Positions 12,001 through 22,607 of a DNA stretch of 64,000 nucleotides are shown here, piece by piece. The notes beneath the pieces are model-generated. The model searched no databases, was not told the origin of the DNA, and saw nothing but the letters and a program-made list of their open reading frames with translations. The position numbers were made by a program, and so were the translations under genes. The DNA is from an uncultured Flavobacteriaceae bacterium (GTDB taxonomy: Bacteria; Bacteroidota; Bacteroidia; Flavobacteriales; Flavobacteriaceae). Location of the stretch: assembly GCA_905181835.1 (NCBI GenBank), contig CAJIZF010000004.1:620001-684000 (forward strand). The letters run 5' to 3'. Numbering within the stretch: position 1 is the stretch's first letter; each line of letters begins with the position of its first letter.

Positions 12001-12291
12001 AGTTAGTTGCAGACTAATATTGCTGGTTGCTGCTGTAACAGCTCTTTCAACAGAATTAAATCCTACATAACTAAAAACTAAAGCTTGTCCCACATTTGCA
12101 TTAACAGTATAGTTACCATCAAAGTCAGATTGTGTTCCATTGCTTGTGCCCTTTACAATAATATTAACTCCTGGTAAAGGTAGTCCGCTATTATCGGATA
12201 CTGTACCGGAGATTGTTTTTTCCTGTGCGAACGTAAGTTGCACTACAAACGCTAGTAAAAGCGTTAAAATTCCACTAAACTTTGTTCTCAT
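9067..12291 (-). CDS. SusC/RagA family TonB-linked outer membrane protein
   Basis: Signal peptide; carboxypeptidase-like domain ISGTVSDNSGLPLPGVNIIVKGTSNGTQSDFDGNY; plug domain ITTQNGISGSANKVIIRGMNS, ALYVIDGVPY; C-terminal Phe. Confidence 0.95.
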   Translation of the reverse strand: MRTKFSGILTLLLAFVVQLTFAQEKTISGTVSDNSGLPLPGVNIIVKGTSNGTQSDFDGNYTVNANVGQALVFSYVGFNSVERAVTAATSNISLQLTEDAESLEEVVVTALGIKKEKKALGYAVSSIKEEAIKDNPETDLTRVLQGKTAGIEITTQNGISGSANKVIIRGMNSFSGNNNALYVIDGVPYSNDTNASGDFVDGNSGSSRSFDIDPNNIENIDILKGLAATTLYGTDGRNGVILITTKTGSTKNISAKQEVNISTSYFFNEVASLPDYQDKYGGGFDQAFGWFYSNWGPGFYEEGLGGWGSDAAFDENGTLAHPYSTSAFLGANYPDYQALYEGARYDWKPRNSVEQFFKTGGVSSISANFKGRSEDNKFNYGMAFGQVEDEGFTPGNKVTRTNLTVSGGAKLTNKLNVRGSMTYTKTNFKTPPVAASFGSSTFGSGSSIFGDLYYTPRSIDFYELPYEAPDGSSIYYRDDNAIQHPLWTIQNAKFSQNVNRLNGFASLDYNFNDNINLRYQGSIDTYSENNVNKQNRGGRTGDLVTDSGFYSTWNNTNTISDHNLVLSGNNYSFLNDNLGFNFMAGATSRNRKFDRIGIDSFGQQVFDFFNHEGFTDYGYIEYHEERNIVGLYGQLSFDVNNWVFLNLSGRQDWVSNTSKNNTLFYPSASMSFIPTSAFKGMKSDKGINYMKLRVGYGTSANFSSGYPTATGLSLNTQGWLDETENTTNSFVGNPNIKPELFAEVEYGVEMKLFSRVNLDLTYFTRITEDLIIGNNPIPLSTGAGFTSTNVGEIKSWGIEAELGLDVLKRSEGFNWNVNVNFFANESEVTDIGDNDILIYAGFTNLGNGARVGYPLGAMFGSRIARDEDGNLLVDGVGNYLADQVDEDGVLPFIGDPNPDFVMNYTNTFEYKGLSLGFAINHTSGGDIYSTTTATLMGRGLTTDTENRLSTYILPGVNINTGLPNDIQINNSNFYFDNGFASPADELSVYDGSVVRLREVNIAYSLPSKLLNKTPFGKVTIKASAFNMWYNAYNTPDGVNFDPNTTGLGAGNGQGFEFLTGPSSKRYGMSVNLSF

Positions 12292-12412
12292 TTTTATAAT
12301 TTATTTGAATTGATCAATCACAAAAATCATAATAAAAAGTTAATTACACAACTTTTTAAACTTATATTTTAGTTTTTCTTAACGGTAAACTACTACTATT
12401 CTTGAAAATTTG

Positions 12413-14110
12413 TTAAAATTTTGAAGTAATACTAACATGAATTTTTGTGTTAGAAAAATTAAAATCTTGATTTTCAGCGTTTCCATTAGCGATACCAAAT
12501 TTTATGATCCCTGATGTTGTTTGCAAGCCAATACCAAATCCAAAACTATATAACTTTTCTTTCAAAGCTATATTTTGATTTTCAAAATAAGCGATATCAA
12601 TAATACTATGTACATAAATAGAGTTATTAAATTGATATCTGTATTCAGTGTTGAGAACTGAGTAAAGAGACGCGTCTATACTATTTTCATTAAACCCCCT
12701 AATGCTATTAATGCCACCAAATTGATATAATTCATTGGTCAAGTAGGTATTGCTAGACAATAGTTGTGAGTTATTTTTTAATAAAATCGAATTTTTTAAG
12801 TTTAAATTGAAGATATAATAAAAGAGCGTTTCTGCTCTTAACTGAGTCTCTCTAGTTGAACTAATCTTCTTTGTTCCTATCTCAAAATTTACTTGAAACA
12901 TTGATTTGATTGGAAATAAAATATTATTTTGACTTTTGGTAAAAGAATACCCAGTTAACAAAAATTTTGATTTATAATCTTCGATCAAAAGGTTAGCAGA
13001 GCTCTCTTTTCTTAGATTGTTAGACTGATAACTTTTATATCCAATATGTGCTTTGGATTTGGTGTTAATTTGATAATTGATCTTTGCAAATTGGTTAGAG
13101 GTTAAGAAGGTACTATCTCGTTTAAATATTTTTAATTCTGTTTCAATGCCTAAAGAGGTTTTAAAAAGATAAGGAACGGATAGCCTTACTCTAAAATTTT
13201 GTTGCTCATTTCCATCAGATTTGTAGTTAAGTGAAAATTGCTCTCCATAATTTAAATTATTATTAAGCTCTAAGTTTATATAACCATTTAAAGTTAGACC
13301 TTGATTTTCTTCCCCCGATGAGAATCCCAATATTCCGTCAAAATTATTGTTTTTTAGTTTTTTAAGATAAAAATAAACAGTAGTTGAATCTTCCTTAAAA
13401 AGTATTTCAGGAGGTTTTGTAGTGGAAACAAAACCTAGAGAATTTAACTCATTGTTTTGTCTAATCAACACTGAATTATCTAAAGTCATTCCTTTTTTTA
13501 TTCCTGCGTGGTATTTAATGAACGATTCTGGGAATTGATTATAACCTTTTATAAGAATTTGATCAATAGTTCTTTTTGAGCCATTGCTTACATTGATGTT
13601 TGCTGTTAGAGTTTTTGAATCGAAGGGTTTGATATTTTTTAAGTTTACCCTAGCAAAAGTATTTCCATTTTTTGTTTTTTCTATATTTAAGTTATTAAGT
13701 GTGTATTCTAGGTTTTTAAAAGGGAGTATAAAGTATGATTCAGAAATTTCATTAGAATAACGTAACAATTCTTTTTTTATAAAATCTTCATTAGAATAAA
13801 ATATCTTTATGTGGGTATATTTTGGTCCGACATGGTAATTTGCTGTATATACGCTGTCATTGTGTTTTTCAACTGATTCTAATTCACTCTCGAGACAACC
13901 TATCTTCTGTAAAATTTGAAGTATGTGACGTGTTTCGTTTTGAAGGGATTTAAAGTCTTTGAATTTTTTAACATGATTTATTGAATCAATTAAGTGTTGA
14001 GAAGTCGAGTCATTTGACTTGGTTGTCAAACGAAGAGTTTGCGCTGTAAATACCGAAAAAAATGCAGTATATATATTAAGGTATATAAAAATACAAAATA
14101 TTTGTTTCAC
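12413..14110 (-). CDS. BamA/TamA-like (Omp85) outer membrane protein
   Basis: POTRA-like region, 16-strand-like barrel, QFGGINSIRGFNENSI (RGF motif), YSFGFGIGLQTTSGIIKFGIA, C-terminal SKF. Confidence 0.75.
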   Translation of the reverse strand: MKQIFCIFIYLNIYTAFFSVFTAQTLRLTTKSNDSTSQHLIDSINHVKKFKDFKSLQNETRHILQILQKIGCLESELESVEKHNDSVYTANYHVGPKYTHIKIFYSNEDFIKKELLRYSNEISESYFILPFKNLEYTLNNLNIEKTKNGNTFARVNLKNIKPFDSKTLTANINVSNGSKRTIDQILIKGYNQFPESFIKYHAGIKKGMTLDNSVLIRQNNELNSLGFVSTTKPPEILFKEDSTTVYFYLKKLKNNNFDGILGFSSGEENQGLTLNGYINLELNNNLNYGEQFSLNYKSDGNEQQNFRVRLSVPYLFKTSLGIETELKIFKRDSTFLTSNQFAKINYQINTKSKAHIGYKSYQSNNLRKESSANLLIEDYKSKFLLTGYSFTKSQNNILFPIKSMFQVNFEIGTKKISSTRETQLRAETLFYYIFNLNLKNSILLKNNSQLLSSNTYLTNELYQFGGINSIRGFNENSIDASLYSVLNTEYRYQFNNSIYVHSIIDIAYFENQNIALKEKLYSFGFGIGLQTTSGIIKFGIANGNAENQDFNFSNTKIHVSITSKF

Positions 14111-14298
14111 AGACTAAGTAATTTGTGTTGTAAATCTAACGTCTCTTTGTGTTAAATCATATACTTTTTGTAACTTATTTTTGTTATTTGAAAAAAAATT
14201 TGTGGAATGAATTTTAAAGCAATTTTAATATTATCGTATTCTAATATCCAATACATTCATCTCAAATTTTAAAACAACAAAAAAATATTTTATCAGTG

Positions 14299-14329
14299 TT
14301 GTTTATACGTAAAATAATTTCTACATTTG
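14299..14329 (+). promoter_or_regulatory. Bacteroidota-type promoter for rpsL operon (TTG - 20 nt - TACATTTG)
   Basis: -33 TTG at 14299, -7 TACATTTG at 14322-14329, 43 nt upstream of rpsL. Confidence 0.6.
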
Positions 14330-14371
14330 CAAACCCTTAAAAAAGGGTATTTTATTATATAAAAAGTTTAT

Positions 14372-14746
14372 ATGCCAACAATTTCACAATTAGTACGAAA
14401 AGGAAGAGCCAAAATAACCAAGAAGAGTAAATCGGCTGCTTTAGATTCGTGTCCTCAAAGAAGAGGGGTTTGTACACGTGTATATACGACTACGCCAAAA
14501 AAACCAAATTCAGCAATGCGTAAAGTTGCAAGGGTAAGGTTAACAAATGGTAAGGAAGTTAATGCGTACATCCCAGGAGAAGGACATAATCTACAAGAGC
14601 ACTCGATAGTATTGGTTAGAGGTGGAAGGGTAAAAGATTTGCCAGGAGTTAGATATCATATCGTTCGTGGTGCCTTAGACACAGCAGGTGTTGAAGGTAG
14701 AACACAACGAAGATCTAAATACGGTGCGAAACGCCCTAAAAAGTAA
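14372..14746 (+). CDS. rpsL: 30S ribosomal protein S12
   Basis: [12 protein letters not shown]..., [24 protein letters not shown]. Confidence 0.98.
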   Translation: MPTISQLVRKGRAKITKKSKSAALDSCPQRRGVCTRVYTTTPKKPNSAMRKVARVRLTNGKEVNAYIPGEGHNLQEHSIVLVRGGRVKDLPGVRYHIVRGALDTAGVEGRTQRRSKYGAKRPKK

Positions 14747-14772
14747 AATTTAAAAAATTTTAAAGAGAAGAC

Positions 14773-15249
14773 ATGAGAAAAAGAGCAGCCAAAAAAAGAC
14801 CGCTTTTACCAGATCCAAAGTTTAACGATCAGTTAGTAACTCGTTTTGTTAACAACTTAATGTGGGATGGAAAAAAATCGGTGGCTTTCAAAGTATTCTA
14901 CGATGCAATTGCAATTGTAGAAGAAAAAAATCAAGATGAAGAAAAAACTGCATTAGAATTGTGGAAAGACGCATTGTCTAATGTAATGCCTCATGTAGAG
15001 GTACGAAGTCGTAGAATTGGAGGGGCAACTTTTCAAATTCCAAGACAAATCCGTCCAGATAGAAAAGTTTCTACAGCAATGAAATGGCTAATCCTATTCG
15101 CTAGAAAAAGAAACGAGAAATCAATGGCTCAAAAATTAGCTGCAGAAATTTTAGCTGCTGCGAAAGAAGAAGGAGCTGCTGTTAAAAAACGTGTGGATAC
15201 CCACAAAATGGCAGACGCGAATAAAGCATTTTCACACTTCAGATTCTAG
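14773..15249 (+). CDS. rpsG: 30S ribosomal protein S7
   Basis: [17 protein letters not shown]..., [22 protein letters not shown]. Confidence 0.98.
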   Translation: MRKRAAKKRPLLPDPKFNDQLVTRFVNNLMWDGKKSVAFKVFYDAIAIVEEKNQDEEKTALELWKDALSNVMPHVEVRSRRIGGATFQIPRQIRPDRKVSTAMKWLILFARKRNEKSMAQKLAAEILAAAKEEGAAVKKRVDTHKMADANKAFSHFRF

Positions 15250-15252
15250 GAA

Positions 15253-17385
15253 ATGGCACAAAGAGATTTAAAATATACAAGAAATATAGGGATTGCTGCG
15301 CATATTGATGCTGGTAAAACCACTACTACAGAACGTGTATTGTATTACACGGGAGTAAGTCACAAAATTGGAGAAGTACATGATGGTGCTGCTACCATGG
15401 ACTGGATGGCACAAGAGCAGGAAAGAGGAATTACAATTACTTCAGCTGCCACCACCTGTACATGGCAATTCCCAAGTGCGGATGGTAAACCATCTGCTGA
15501 TTCAAAAGGATACCATTTTAATATTATTGATACTCCAGGTCACGTAGATTTTACGGTTGAAGTAAATCGTTCTTTGCGTGTTCTTGATGGTTTGGTTTTC
15601 TTATTTAGTGCAGTTGATGGTGTTGAGCCACAATCTGAAACTAACTGGAGATTAGCAGATAATTATAAAGTACCTCGTATTGGATTTGTCAATAAAATGG
15701 ACCGTCAAGGATCTGATTTTATGATGGTTTGTAACCAAGTAAAAGAAATGTTGGGCTCTAATGCAGTCCCAATTGTTTTAAATATTGGTGATGAAGAGGA
15801 TTTTAAAGGAATTGTAGATCTTGTTAAGAATCGCGCTATCGTATGGCATGACGAAAATATGGGAGCTACTTTTGATGTAATCGAAATCCCTGAAAATCTT
15901 AAAGAAGAAGCTGCGAAATACAGAGCATTACTTATCGAAGAAGTTGCTTCTTATGATGAGGATTTGTTAGAAAAATTCATGGAAGATGAAGATTCAATTA
16001 CAGAAGACGAAGTGCATGCTGCGCTTAGAGCTGCTGTAATGGATATGGCAATCATTCCTATGATTTGCGGTTCGGCATTTAAAAACAAAGGTGTTCAGTT
16101 TTTATTGGATGCGGTTTGTAGATATTTGCCTTCTCCACTAGATAAAGATGCTATTTTGGGTGTGAACCCTGATACGGACAAAGAAGAATCAAGAAAGCCA
16201 GATGTAAAGGAGCCATTTTCTGCTTTAGCATTTAAAATTGCAACGGATCCTTTCGTTGGAAGGCTAGCTTTTTTTCGTGCATATTCTGGAAGGTTAGATG
16301 CTGGATCTTATGTGTTGAATAACCGTTCTGGTAAAAAAGAACGTATTTCACGTATATATCAAATGCATGCTAATAAACAAAATGCTATTGACTTTATTGA
16401 AGCAGGAGACATTGGTGCGGCAGTAGGTTTTAAAAGTATTAAAACAGGAGATACTTTATCTGATGAAAAGCATCCTATTGTTTTAGAGAGTATGGACTTC
16501 CCAGATCCAGTAATTGGTATCGCTGTGGAGCCTAAAACTCAAGCAGATGTAGATAAATTAGGGATGGCATTAGCAAAACTTGCTGAAGAAGATCCAACCT
16601 TTACTGTTAGAACAGATGAGGCTTCAGGACAGACCATTATTTCTGGTATGGGTGAGCTTCATTTAGATATCATTGTAGATCGATTAAAGCGTGAGTTTAA
16701 AGTTGAAGTTAACCAAGGGAAACCTCAGGTTGAATACAAAGAAACTATTACTCGTGAAGCTAATCATAGAGAAACATACAAAAAGCAATCAGGTGGTCGT
16801 GGAAAATTTGGTGACATTGTTTTTACACTAGAACCTGCTGAAGAAGGAAAAACTGGATTAGAATTTATAAATAAAATTAAAGGAGGAAACGTTCCTAAAG
16901 AATTTATTCCTTCTGTTGAAAAAGGATTTAAAATGGCTATGGTAAATGGTCCTTTGGCTGGATTTGAGGTCGATAGTATGAAGGTAACTTTAACGGATGG
17001 GTCCTACCACGATGTGGATTCTGACCAATTATCGTTTGAGTTAGCTGCAAAACTTGGATTTAAATCAGCTGCTAAAAAAGCAGGAGCTGTAATTTTAGAG
17101 CCAATAATGAAGTTAGAGGTTCTTACTCCTGAAGAAAATATGGGAGATATTGTTGGAGATCTTAACCGCCGCCGTGGTCAATTAAGTGACATGGGTGACC
17201 GTTCTGGATCTAAGGTGATTAAAGCGACAGTACCATTATCTGAAATGTTTGGATATGTTACTACTTTAAGAACTTTATCATCTGGTAGAGCAACTTCAAC
17301 TATGGAATTTTCACATTATGCTGAAACTCCTTCTAATATTTCAGAAGAAGTAATTGCAGCAGCAAAAGGAACTGTTAACGCTTAA
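15253..17385 (+). CDS. fusA: elongation factor G
   Basis: [36 protein letters not shown], full length 710 aa. Confidence 0.98.
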   Translation: MAQRDLKYTRNIGIAAHIDAGKTTTTERVLYYTGVSHKIGEVHDGAATMDWMAQEQERGITITSAATTCTWQFPSADGKPSADSKGYHFNIIDTPGHVDFTVEVNRSLRVLDGLVFLFSAVDGVEPQSETNWRLADNYKVPRIGFVNKMDRQGSDFMMVCNQVKEMLGSNAVPIVLNIGDEEDFKGIVDLVKNRAIVWHDENMGATFDVIEIPENLKEEAAKYRALLIEEVASYDEDLLEKFMEDEDSITEDEVHAALRAAVMDMAIIPMICGSAFKNKGVQFLLDAVCRYLPSPLDKDAILGVNPDTDKEESRKPDVKEPFSALAFKIATDPFVGRLAFFRAYSGRLDAGSYVLNNRSGKKERISRIYQMHANKQNAIDFIEAGDIGAAVGFKSIKTGDTLSDEKHPIVLESMDFPDPVIGIAVEPKTQADVDKLGMALAKLAEEDPTFTVRTDEASGQTIISGMGELHLDIIVDRLKREFKVEVNQGKPQVEYKETITREANHRETYKKQSGGRGKFGDIVFTLEPAEEGKTGLEFINKIKGGNVPKEFIPSVEKGFKMAMVNGPLAGFEVDSMKVTLTDGSYHDVDSDQLSFELAAKLGFKSAAKKAGAVILEPIMKLEVLTPEENMGDIVGDLNRRRGQLSDMGDRSGSKVIKATVPLSEMFGYVTTLRTLSSGRATSTMEFSHYAETPSNISEEVIAAAKGTVNA

Positions 17386-17395
17386 TAATAAGGCA

Positions 17396-17701
17396 ATGAG
17401 TCAAAAAATTAGAATAAAGCTAAAATCATACGATCACAACTTAGTGGACAAATCTGCTGAAAAAATCGTTAAGACCGTAAAAAGCACAGGAGCAGTAGTA
17501 ACGGGACCAATCCCATTACCAACTCATAAAAAAATATTTACAGTTTTGCGTTCACCGCACGTAAATAAAAAGAGTAGAGAACAATTTCAATTAAGTTCTT
17601 ATAAAAGACTTTTAGATATTTATAGTTCTTCATCAAAAACAATTGATGCTTTAATGAAGCTGGAATTGCCAAGTGGTGTAGAAGTAGAGATTAAAGTCTA
17701 A
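17396..17701 (+). CDS. rpsJ: 30S ribosomal protein S10
   Basis: [25 protein letters not shown]; start placed at ATG 17396 rather than the 17354 ORF start. Confidence 0.97.
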   Translation: MSQKIRIKLKSYDHNLVDKSAEKIVKTVKSTGAVVTGPIPLPTHKKIFTVLRSPHVNKKSREQFQLSSYKRLLDIYSSSSKTIDALMKLELPSGVEVEIKV

Positions 17702-17805
17702 GTTTATGATGTAAGGTTATTTAAAATAGCTTTACTAAATAAGCAAAGTGCTTAAAACATGTCTGGAGCTTGAATGCAAAGGAAAAACGGAAACAAGATA
17801 ACATT

Positions 17806-17836
17806 CAGGATTGAATTTATTTTGATCCTGTTTTTT
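17806..17836 (+). promoter_or_regulatory. terminator/attenuator-like hairpin in the rpsJ-rplC spacer
   Basis: CAGGATTGAA-TTTAT-TTTTGATCCTG folds as a ~10 bp stem with two G-T pairs, followed by TTTTTT; 57 nt upstream of rplC. Confidence 0.55.
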
Positions 17837-17893
17837 GTGACTGAAGTTTTAGAATTAATAGAATAATTAATAATTAAATAATAAATAATAAAT

Positions 17894-18505
17894 ATGTCTG
17901 GGTTAATAGGAAGAAAGATAGGTATGACCAGCATCTTTGACGCGAACGGAAAGAATATGCCGTGTACCGTTATTGAAGCGGGTCCCTGTGTTGTCACCCA
18001 AGTCAGAACTAAAGAAGCTGACGGGTACGAAGCTCTTCAACTTGGTTTCGATGACAAAAAGACTGCTACAAAAGCTGCTCAAGGGCATGCTAAAAAAGCA
18101 GGAAGCGCTGTGAAGCGTAAAGTTGTTGAATTTCAAGGATTTGAAGAAGATTACAAATTAGGCGACACGATAACAGTGGAGCATTTTATTGAAGGAGAAT
18201 TTGTTGATATTTCAGGAACTTCAAAAGGAAAAGGATTTCAAGGTGTTGTAAAGCGTCATGGTTTTGCTGGTGTTGGTCAAGCGACTCACGGTCAGCATAA
18301 CAGACTAAGAGCTCCTGGATCTATTGGTGCAGCGTCATATCCTGCAAGAGTATTTAAGGGTATGCGAATGGCTGGGCAAATGGGTAATGAAAAAGTAAAA
18401 GTACAAAACCTAAGAGTGTTGAAAGTAGTTGCTGAAAAGAACTTGCTTGTAGTTAAAGGATGTATTCCTGGAGCTAAAAATGCTTATGTAACTATTCAGA
18501 AATAA
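17894..18505 (+). CDS. rplC: 50S ribosomal protein L3
   Basis: [13 protein letters not shown]..., [13 protein letters not shown]. Confidence 0.98.
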   Translation: MSGLIGRKIGMTSIFDANGKNMPCTVIEAGPCVVTQVRTKEADGYEALQLGFDDKKTATKAAQGHAKKAGSAVKRKVVEFQGFEEDYKLGDTITVEHFIEGEFVDISGTSKGKGFQGVVKRHGFAGVGQATHGQHNRLRAPGSIGAASYPARVFKGMRMAGQMGNEKVKVQNLRVLKVVAEKNLLVVKGCIPGAKNAYVTIQK

Positions 18506-19134
18506 TGAAGGTAGCAGTATTAGATAAAAACGGAAAAGACACAGGTAGAAAGGTAGACCTTTCTAAGGATGTGTATGGAATTGAACCTAACAATCACGCT
18601 GTTTATCTTGATGTTAAGCAATATCTTGCTAATCAAAGGCAAGGTACGCACAAATCAAAAGAACGCGCTGAAATTGTTGGTAGTACAAGAAAAATAAAGA
18701 AACAAAAAGGAACTGGTACAGCTCGTGCGGGTAGTATCAAGTCTGGTGTTTTTAGAGGTGGTGGAAGAATGTTTGGTCCAAGACCAAGAAATTATTCTTT
18801 TAAATTAAATAAGAACTTAAAAAGATTAGCGCGTCGTTCTGCATTGAGTATCAAGGCAAATGAAAAAGCAATAGTTGTAATTGAAGATCTTAATTTTGAT
18901 ACTCCAAAAACTAAAGAATTCACATCAGTATTAAAGTCTTTAGGCTTAGATGCTAAAAAATCTTTATTTGTGTTGGGAGAGTCAAATAATAATCTATATT
19001 TGTCGTCTCGTAATTTGAAAAGCACTGAAGTGGTAACTAACTCTCACTTAAGTACTTACAAAATTATGAATGCAAACAGCTTAGTGTTGTTTGAAGGTTC
19101 ATTGGAAGGAATTGAGTCAAACTTAAGTAATTAG
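18505..19134 (+). CDS. rplD: 50S ribosomal protein L4
   Basis: GTGTARAGSIKSGVFRGGGRMFGPRPRNYS. Confidence 0.97.
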   Translation: MKVAVLDKNGKDTGRKVDLSKDVYGIEPNNHAVYLDVKQYLANQRQGTHKSKERAEIVGSTRKIKKQKGTGTARAGSIKSGVFRGGGRMFGPRPRNYSFKLNKNLKRLARRSALSIKANEKAIVVIEDLNFDTPKTKEFTSVLKSLGLDAKKSLFVLGESNNNLYLSSRNLKSTEVVTNSHLSTYKIMNANSLVLFEGSLEGIESNLSN

Positions 19135-19139
19135 AAATA

Positions 19140-19430
19140 ATGAATATCTTAATTAAACCTATAATAACAGAAAAAGCTACAACCGATGTTGAGAAATTTA
19201 ACAGATACGGTTTTGTAGTAAATCCAAAGGCGAATAAGGTAGAAATTAAAAAAGCAGTGGAAGTTGCTTATGAAGTTTCAGTTACTAAAGTTCGAACTAT
19301 AAATGTCCGCCCAGATAGAAAGACTCGTCATACAAAAACGGGTATTCAAACTGGTAAAACTAATGCAGTTAAAAAAGCAATAGTACAGTTGGCGGAAGGT
19401 GATACAATAGATTTTTACAGTAACATCTAA
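19140..19430 (+). CDS. rplW: 50S ribosomal protein L23
   Basis: IKPIITEKAT...NRYGFVVNPKANKVEIKKAVE. Confidence 0.97.
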   Translation: MNILIKPIITEKATTDVEKFNRYGFVVNPKANKVEIKKAVEVAYEVSVTKVRTINVRPDRKTRHTKTGIQTGKTNAVKKAIVQLAEGDTIDFYSNI

Positions 19431-19456
19431 GGATAACTTAGATAAATTAGACAAAA

Positions 19457-20281
19457 ATGTCAGTAAGAAAATTAAAACCAATCACCCCAGGACAGCGATT
19501 TAGAGTTGTAAATGGATTTGACGCCATTACAACTGATAAGCCGGAGAAAAGTTTATTAGCTCCGATTAAGAGAACTGGGGGAAGAAACAGTCAAGGAAAA
19601 ATGACTATGCGCTACAAAGGTGGTGGTCATAAGAGACGTTATCGAAAAATCGATTTCAAACGTAACAAAGTAGGTATACCTGCTACAGTTGCAACAATTG
19701 AGTATGATCCAAATCGTACTGCATTTATCGCTTTATTAAACTATCAAGATGGTGAGAAGCGTTATGTAGTTGCTCAAAATGGATTAAAAGTAGGGCAGAA
19801 TATAGTTTCAGGAGATAAAGTAGCTCCAGAAATTGGAAACTGTATGCTATTAGAAAATATTCCATTAGGAACTATTATTTCTTGTATCGAATTACATCCT
19901 GGTCAAGGAGCTGTTTTAGCGCGTAGTGCTGGAGCATTTGCTCAATTAATGGCACGTGATGGTAAGTTTGCTACCGTTAAATTACCTTCTGGTGAAACTC
20001 GTTTAATACTAATTACTTGTGCTGCAACTATCGGTGCTGTTTCTAACAGTGACCATCAGTTATTAGTATCTGGTAAAGCGGGTAGATCAAGATGGCTAGG
20101 TAGAAGACCTCGTACAAGACCAGTAGTGATGAATCCTGTAGATCACCCAATGGGTGGTGGTGAAGGTAAATCTTCCGGTGGACATCCACGTTCTAGAAAC
20201 GGTATTCCTGCAAAAGGATTTAGAACCCGTTCTAAAACTAAAGCAAGTAATAAATATATAATCGAACGTAGAAAGAAATAA
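19457..20281 (+). CDS. rplB: 50S ribosomal protein L2
   Basis: [22 protein letters not shown]..., [19 protein letters not shown]. Confidence 0.98.
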   Translation: MSVRKLKPITPGQRFRVVNGFDAITTDKPEKSLLAPIKRTGGRNSQGKMTMRYKGGGHKRRYRKIDFKRNKVGIPATVATIEYDPNRTAFIALLNYQDGEKRYVVAQNGLKVGQNIVSGDKVAPEIGNCMLLENIPLGTIISCIELHPGQGAVLARSAGAFAQLMARDGKFATVKLPSGETRLILITCAATIGAVSNSDHQLLVSGKAGRSRWLGRRPRTRPVVMNPVDHPMGGGEGKSSGGHPRSRNGIPAKGFRTRSKTKASNKYIIERRKK

Positions 20282-20284
20282 GAT

Positions 20285-20563
20285 ATGGCACGATCGTTAA
20301 AAAAGGGACCTTACGTTCACTATAAATTAGACAAAAAAGTTCAGCAAAATGTTGAGTCGAGTAAGAAGACCGTAATTAAGACTTGGTCTAGAGCATCTAT
20401 GATTACTCCTGACTTTGTTGGACAAACCATAGCGGTGCATAACGGAAAACAATTCATTCCTGTATATGTTACTGAAAATATGGTAGGACATAAATTAGGA
20501 GAATTTTCACCAACGAGATCATTCCGTGGTCATCAAGGTGCAAAAAACAAAGGTAAAAAATAA
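20285..20563 (+). CDS. rpsS: 30S ribosomal protein S19
   Basis: [11 protein letters not shown]..., [18 protein letters not shown]. Confidence 0.98.
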   Translation: MARSLKKGPYVHYKLDKKVQQNVESSKKTVIKTWSRASMITPDFVGQTIAVHNGKQFIPVYVTENMVGHKLGEFSPTRSFRGHQGAKNKGKK

Positions 20564-20566
20564 GCC

Positions 20567-20977
20567 ATGGGAGTTCGTAAAAGAGAAAGAGCGGAGCAAT
20601 TGAAGGAAGCAAAGAAGACAATGTACTTTGCTAAACTTAATAATTGCCCTACGTCACCTAGAAAAATGCGTTTAGTTGCAGATCTAGTTCGTGGTGAAAA
20701 GATAGATAAAGCGCTTAACATTTTAAAGTTTAGCCCGAAGGAAGCATCTCGTCGTATTGAGACATTATTATTATCTGCCATTGCAAACTGGCAAGCTAAA
20801 AATGAAGACGCTTCAGTCGAAGATGCTGATCTTTTTGTGAAAGAAATCCGTGTTGATGGAGGTGCTATGTTAAAAAGACTTAGACCTGCGCCTCAAGGAA
20901 GAGCACACAGAATAAGAAAACGCTCCAATCACGTAACACTCGTGCTTGCAGCTAACGATAACACACAAAGCAATTAA
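20567..20977 (+). CDS. rplV: 50S ribosomal protein L22
   Basis: [18 protein letters not shown]..., [22 protein letters not shown]. Confidence 0.97.
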   Translation: MGVRKRERAEQLKEAKKTMYFAKLNNCPTSPRKMRLVADLVRGEKIDKALNILKFSPKEASRRIETLLLSAIANWQAKNEDASVEDADLFVKEIRVDGGAMLKRLRPAPQGRAHRIRKRSNHVTLVLAANDNTQSN

Positions 20978-20980
20978 TAA

Positions 20981-21700
20981 ATGGGACAGAAAACAAATCC
21001 AATCGGAAATCGCTTAGGTATCATCAGAGGTTGGGAATCCAACTGGTACGGAGGCAACGACTACGGCGACAAATTAGCTGAGGACGACAAGATTAGAAAA
21101 TATGTTCATGCTCGTTTGCAAAAAGCTAGTGTGTCTAGGGTAATTATTGAGCGTACCCTCAAGCTTGTAACCGTTACTATCACAACCGCTAGACCTGGTA
21201 TCATTATTGGGAAAGGTGGTCAAGAGGTAGACAAGCTAAAAGAAGAGCTTAAGAAAATTACTGGTAAAGATGTACAGATTAACATCCATGAGATTAAGAG
21301 ACCTGAAATGGATGCTCATTTAGTAGGAGCTAGTATCGCAAGACAAATTGAAAATAGAATTTCATACCGTCGCGCAATCAAAATGGCAATTACTGCTGCA
21401 ATGCGCATGAACGCAGAAGGTATCAAAGTTCAAATTTCAGGCCGTTTAAATGGTGCTGAAATGGCACGATCTGAATCTTATAAAGATGGACGTATTCCTT
21501 TATCAACATTTAGAGCCGACATAGATTATGCTTTAGTTGAGGCACATACTACTTATGGTAGATTAGGTGTTAAAGTATGGATCATGAAAGGTGAAGTGTA
21601 CGGAAAAAGAGAGCTTTCTCCCCTTGTTGGATTATCCAAAAAAGGTGGAAAAGGCGGTAACAAACGAGGTGGTGCTAACAAATCACGTCGTAGAAAGTAA
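20981..21700 (+). CDS. rpsC: 30S ribosomal protein S3
   Basis: [27 protein letters not shown] domain [15 protein letters not shown]. Confidence 0.98.
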   Translation: MGQKTNPIGNRLGIIRGWESNWYGGNDYGDKLAEDDKIRKYVHARLQKASVSRVIIERTLKLVTVTITTARPGIIIGKGGQEVDKLKEELKKITGKDVQINIHEIKRPEMDAHLVGASIARQIENRISYRRAIKMAITAAMRMNAEGIKVQISGRLNGAEMARSESYKDGRIPLSTFRADIDYALVEAHTTYGRLGVKVWIMKGEVYGKRELSPLVGLSKKGGKGGNKRGGANKSRRRK

Positions 21701-21717
21701 TTTTTAAATAGAATATA

Positions 21718-22137
21718 ATGTTACAACCAAAAAGAACGAAGTTTCGTAAGCAACAAAAAGGTAGAATGAAAGGCAATGCCGGACGTGGAAACCAATTAGC
21801 TTTTGGAACTTTTGGTATAAAATCTTTAGATTCAAATTTTTTGACATCGCGTCAAATCGAAGCTGCACGTATTGCTGCTACTCGTTTTATGAAGAGAGAG
21901 GGTTCTATCTGGATCATGATTTTTCCAGATAAGCCAATAACAAAAAAGCCTCTTGAAGTACGTATGGGTAAAGGTAAAGGTGGTGTTGAGTATTGGGCGG
22001 CTGTTGTTAAACCAGGAAGAATTTTGTTTGAAGTTTCTGGTGTGCCAATTGAAACTGCAAAAGAGGCATTGCGCCTTGCAGCTCAAAAGTTACCGGTAAA
22101 AACAAGATTCATTGTATCTAGAACATTTCAAGCTTAA
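21718..22137 (+). CDS. rplP: 50S ribosomal protein L16
   Basis: [19 protein letters not shown]..., [19 protein letters not shown]. Confidence 0.98.
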   Translation: MLQPKRTKFRKQQKGRMKGNAGRGNQLAFGTFGIKSLDSNFLTSRQIEAARIAATRFMKREGSIWIMIFPDKPITKKPLEVRMGKGKGGVEYWAAVVKPGRILFEVSGVPIETAKEALRLAAQKLPVKTRFIVSRTFQA

Positions 22138-22143
22138 TTTATT

Positions 22144-22335
22144 ATGAAACAATCTGAAATAAAAGAAGCATCAACAGCGGAATTGCAGGAAAAACTTTCT
22201 GATTCAAGAAAGGCGTTTTCTGATCTTAAAATGGCACATGCCATTACACCGTTGGAAAATCCAATTCAATTAAGAGAGCAAAGAAGAGCTATCGCCAGAA
22301 TTGCGACTGAACTAACTAAAAGAGAAGTACAATAG
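22144..22335 (+). CDS. rpmC: 50S ribosomal protein L29
   Basis: 63 aa, SEIKEAS...NPIQLREQRRAIARIATEL; position in the spc operon. Confidence 0.95.
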   Translation: MKQSEIKEASTAELQEKLSDSRKAFSDLKMAHAITPLENPIQLREQRRAIARIATELTKREVQ

Positions 22336-22347
22336 TACAGCTGAAAG

Positions 22348-22605
22348 ATGGAAAAAAGAAATTTAAGAAAAGAACGTATAGGTGTTGTTACAAGTAACAA
22401 AATGGACAAGTCCATTGTAGTTGCTGAGGTAAAAAAAGTGAAACACCCGATGTATGGAAAGTTCGTGTTAAAAACAAAAAAATATGTTGCGCACGATGAA
22501 ACCAACGACTGCAACGAAGGTGATAAAGTAAGGATTATGGAAACTCGTCCTTTAAGTAAAACCAAGTGTTGGAGATTAGTAGAAATAATTGATAGAGCTA
22601 AGTAG
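22348..22605 (+). CDS. rpsQ: 30S ribosomal protein S17
   Basis: [22 protein letters not shown]...[19 protein letters not shown]. Confidence 0.97.
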   Translation: MEKRNLRKERIGVVTSNKMDKSIVVAEVKKVKHPMYGKFVLKTKKYVAHDETNDCNEGDKVRIMETRPLSKTKCWRLVEIIDRAK

Positions 22606-22607
22606 GT

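Noticed and set aside
17752-18136. Minus-strand ORFs over the rpsJ-rplC spacer and start of rplC
   Set aside because: Antisense to rplC and to the structured spacer; no coding evidence.
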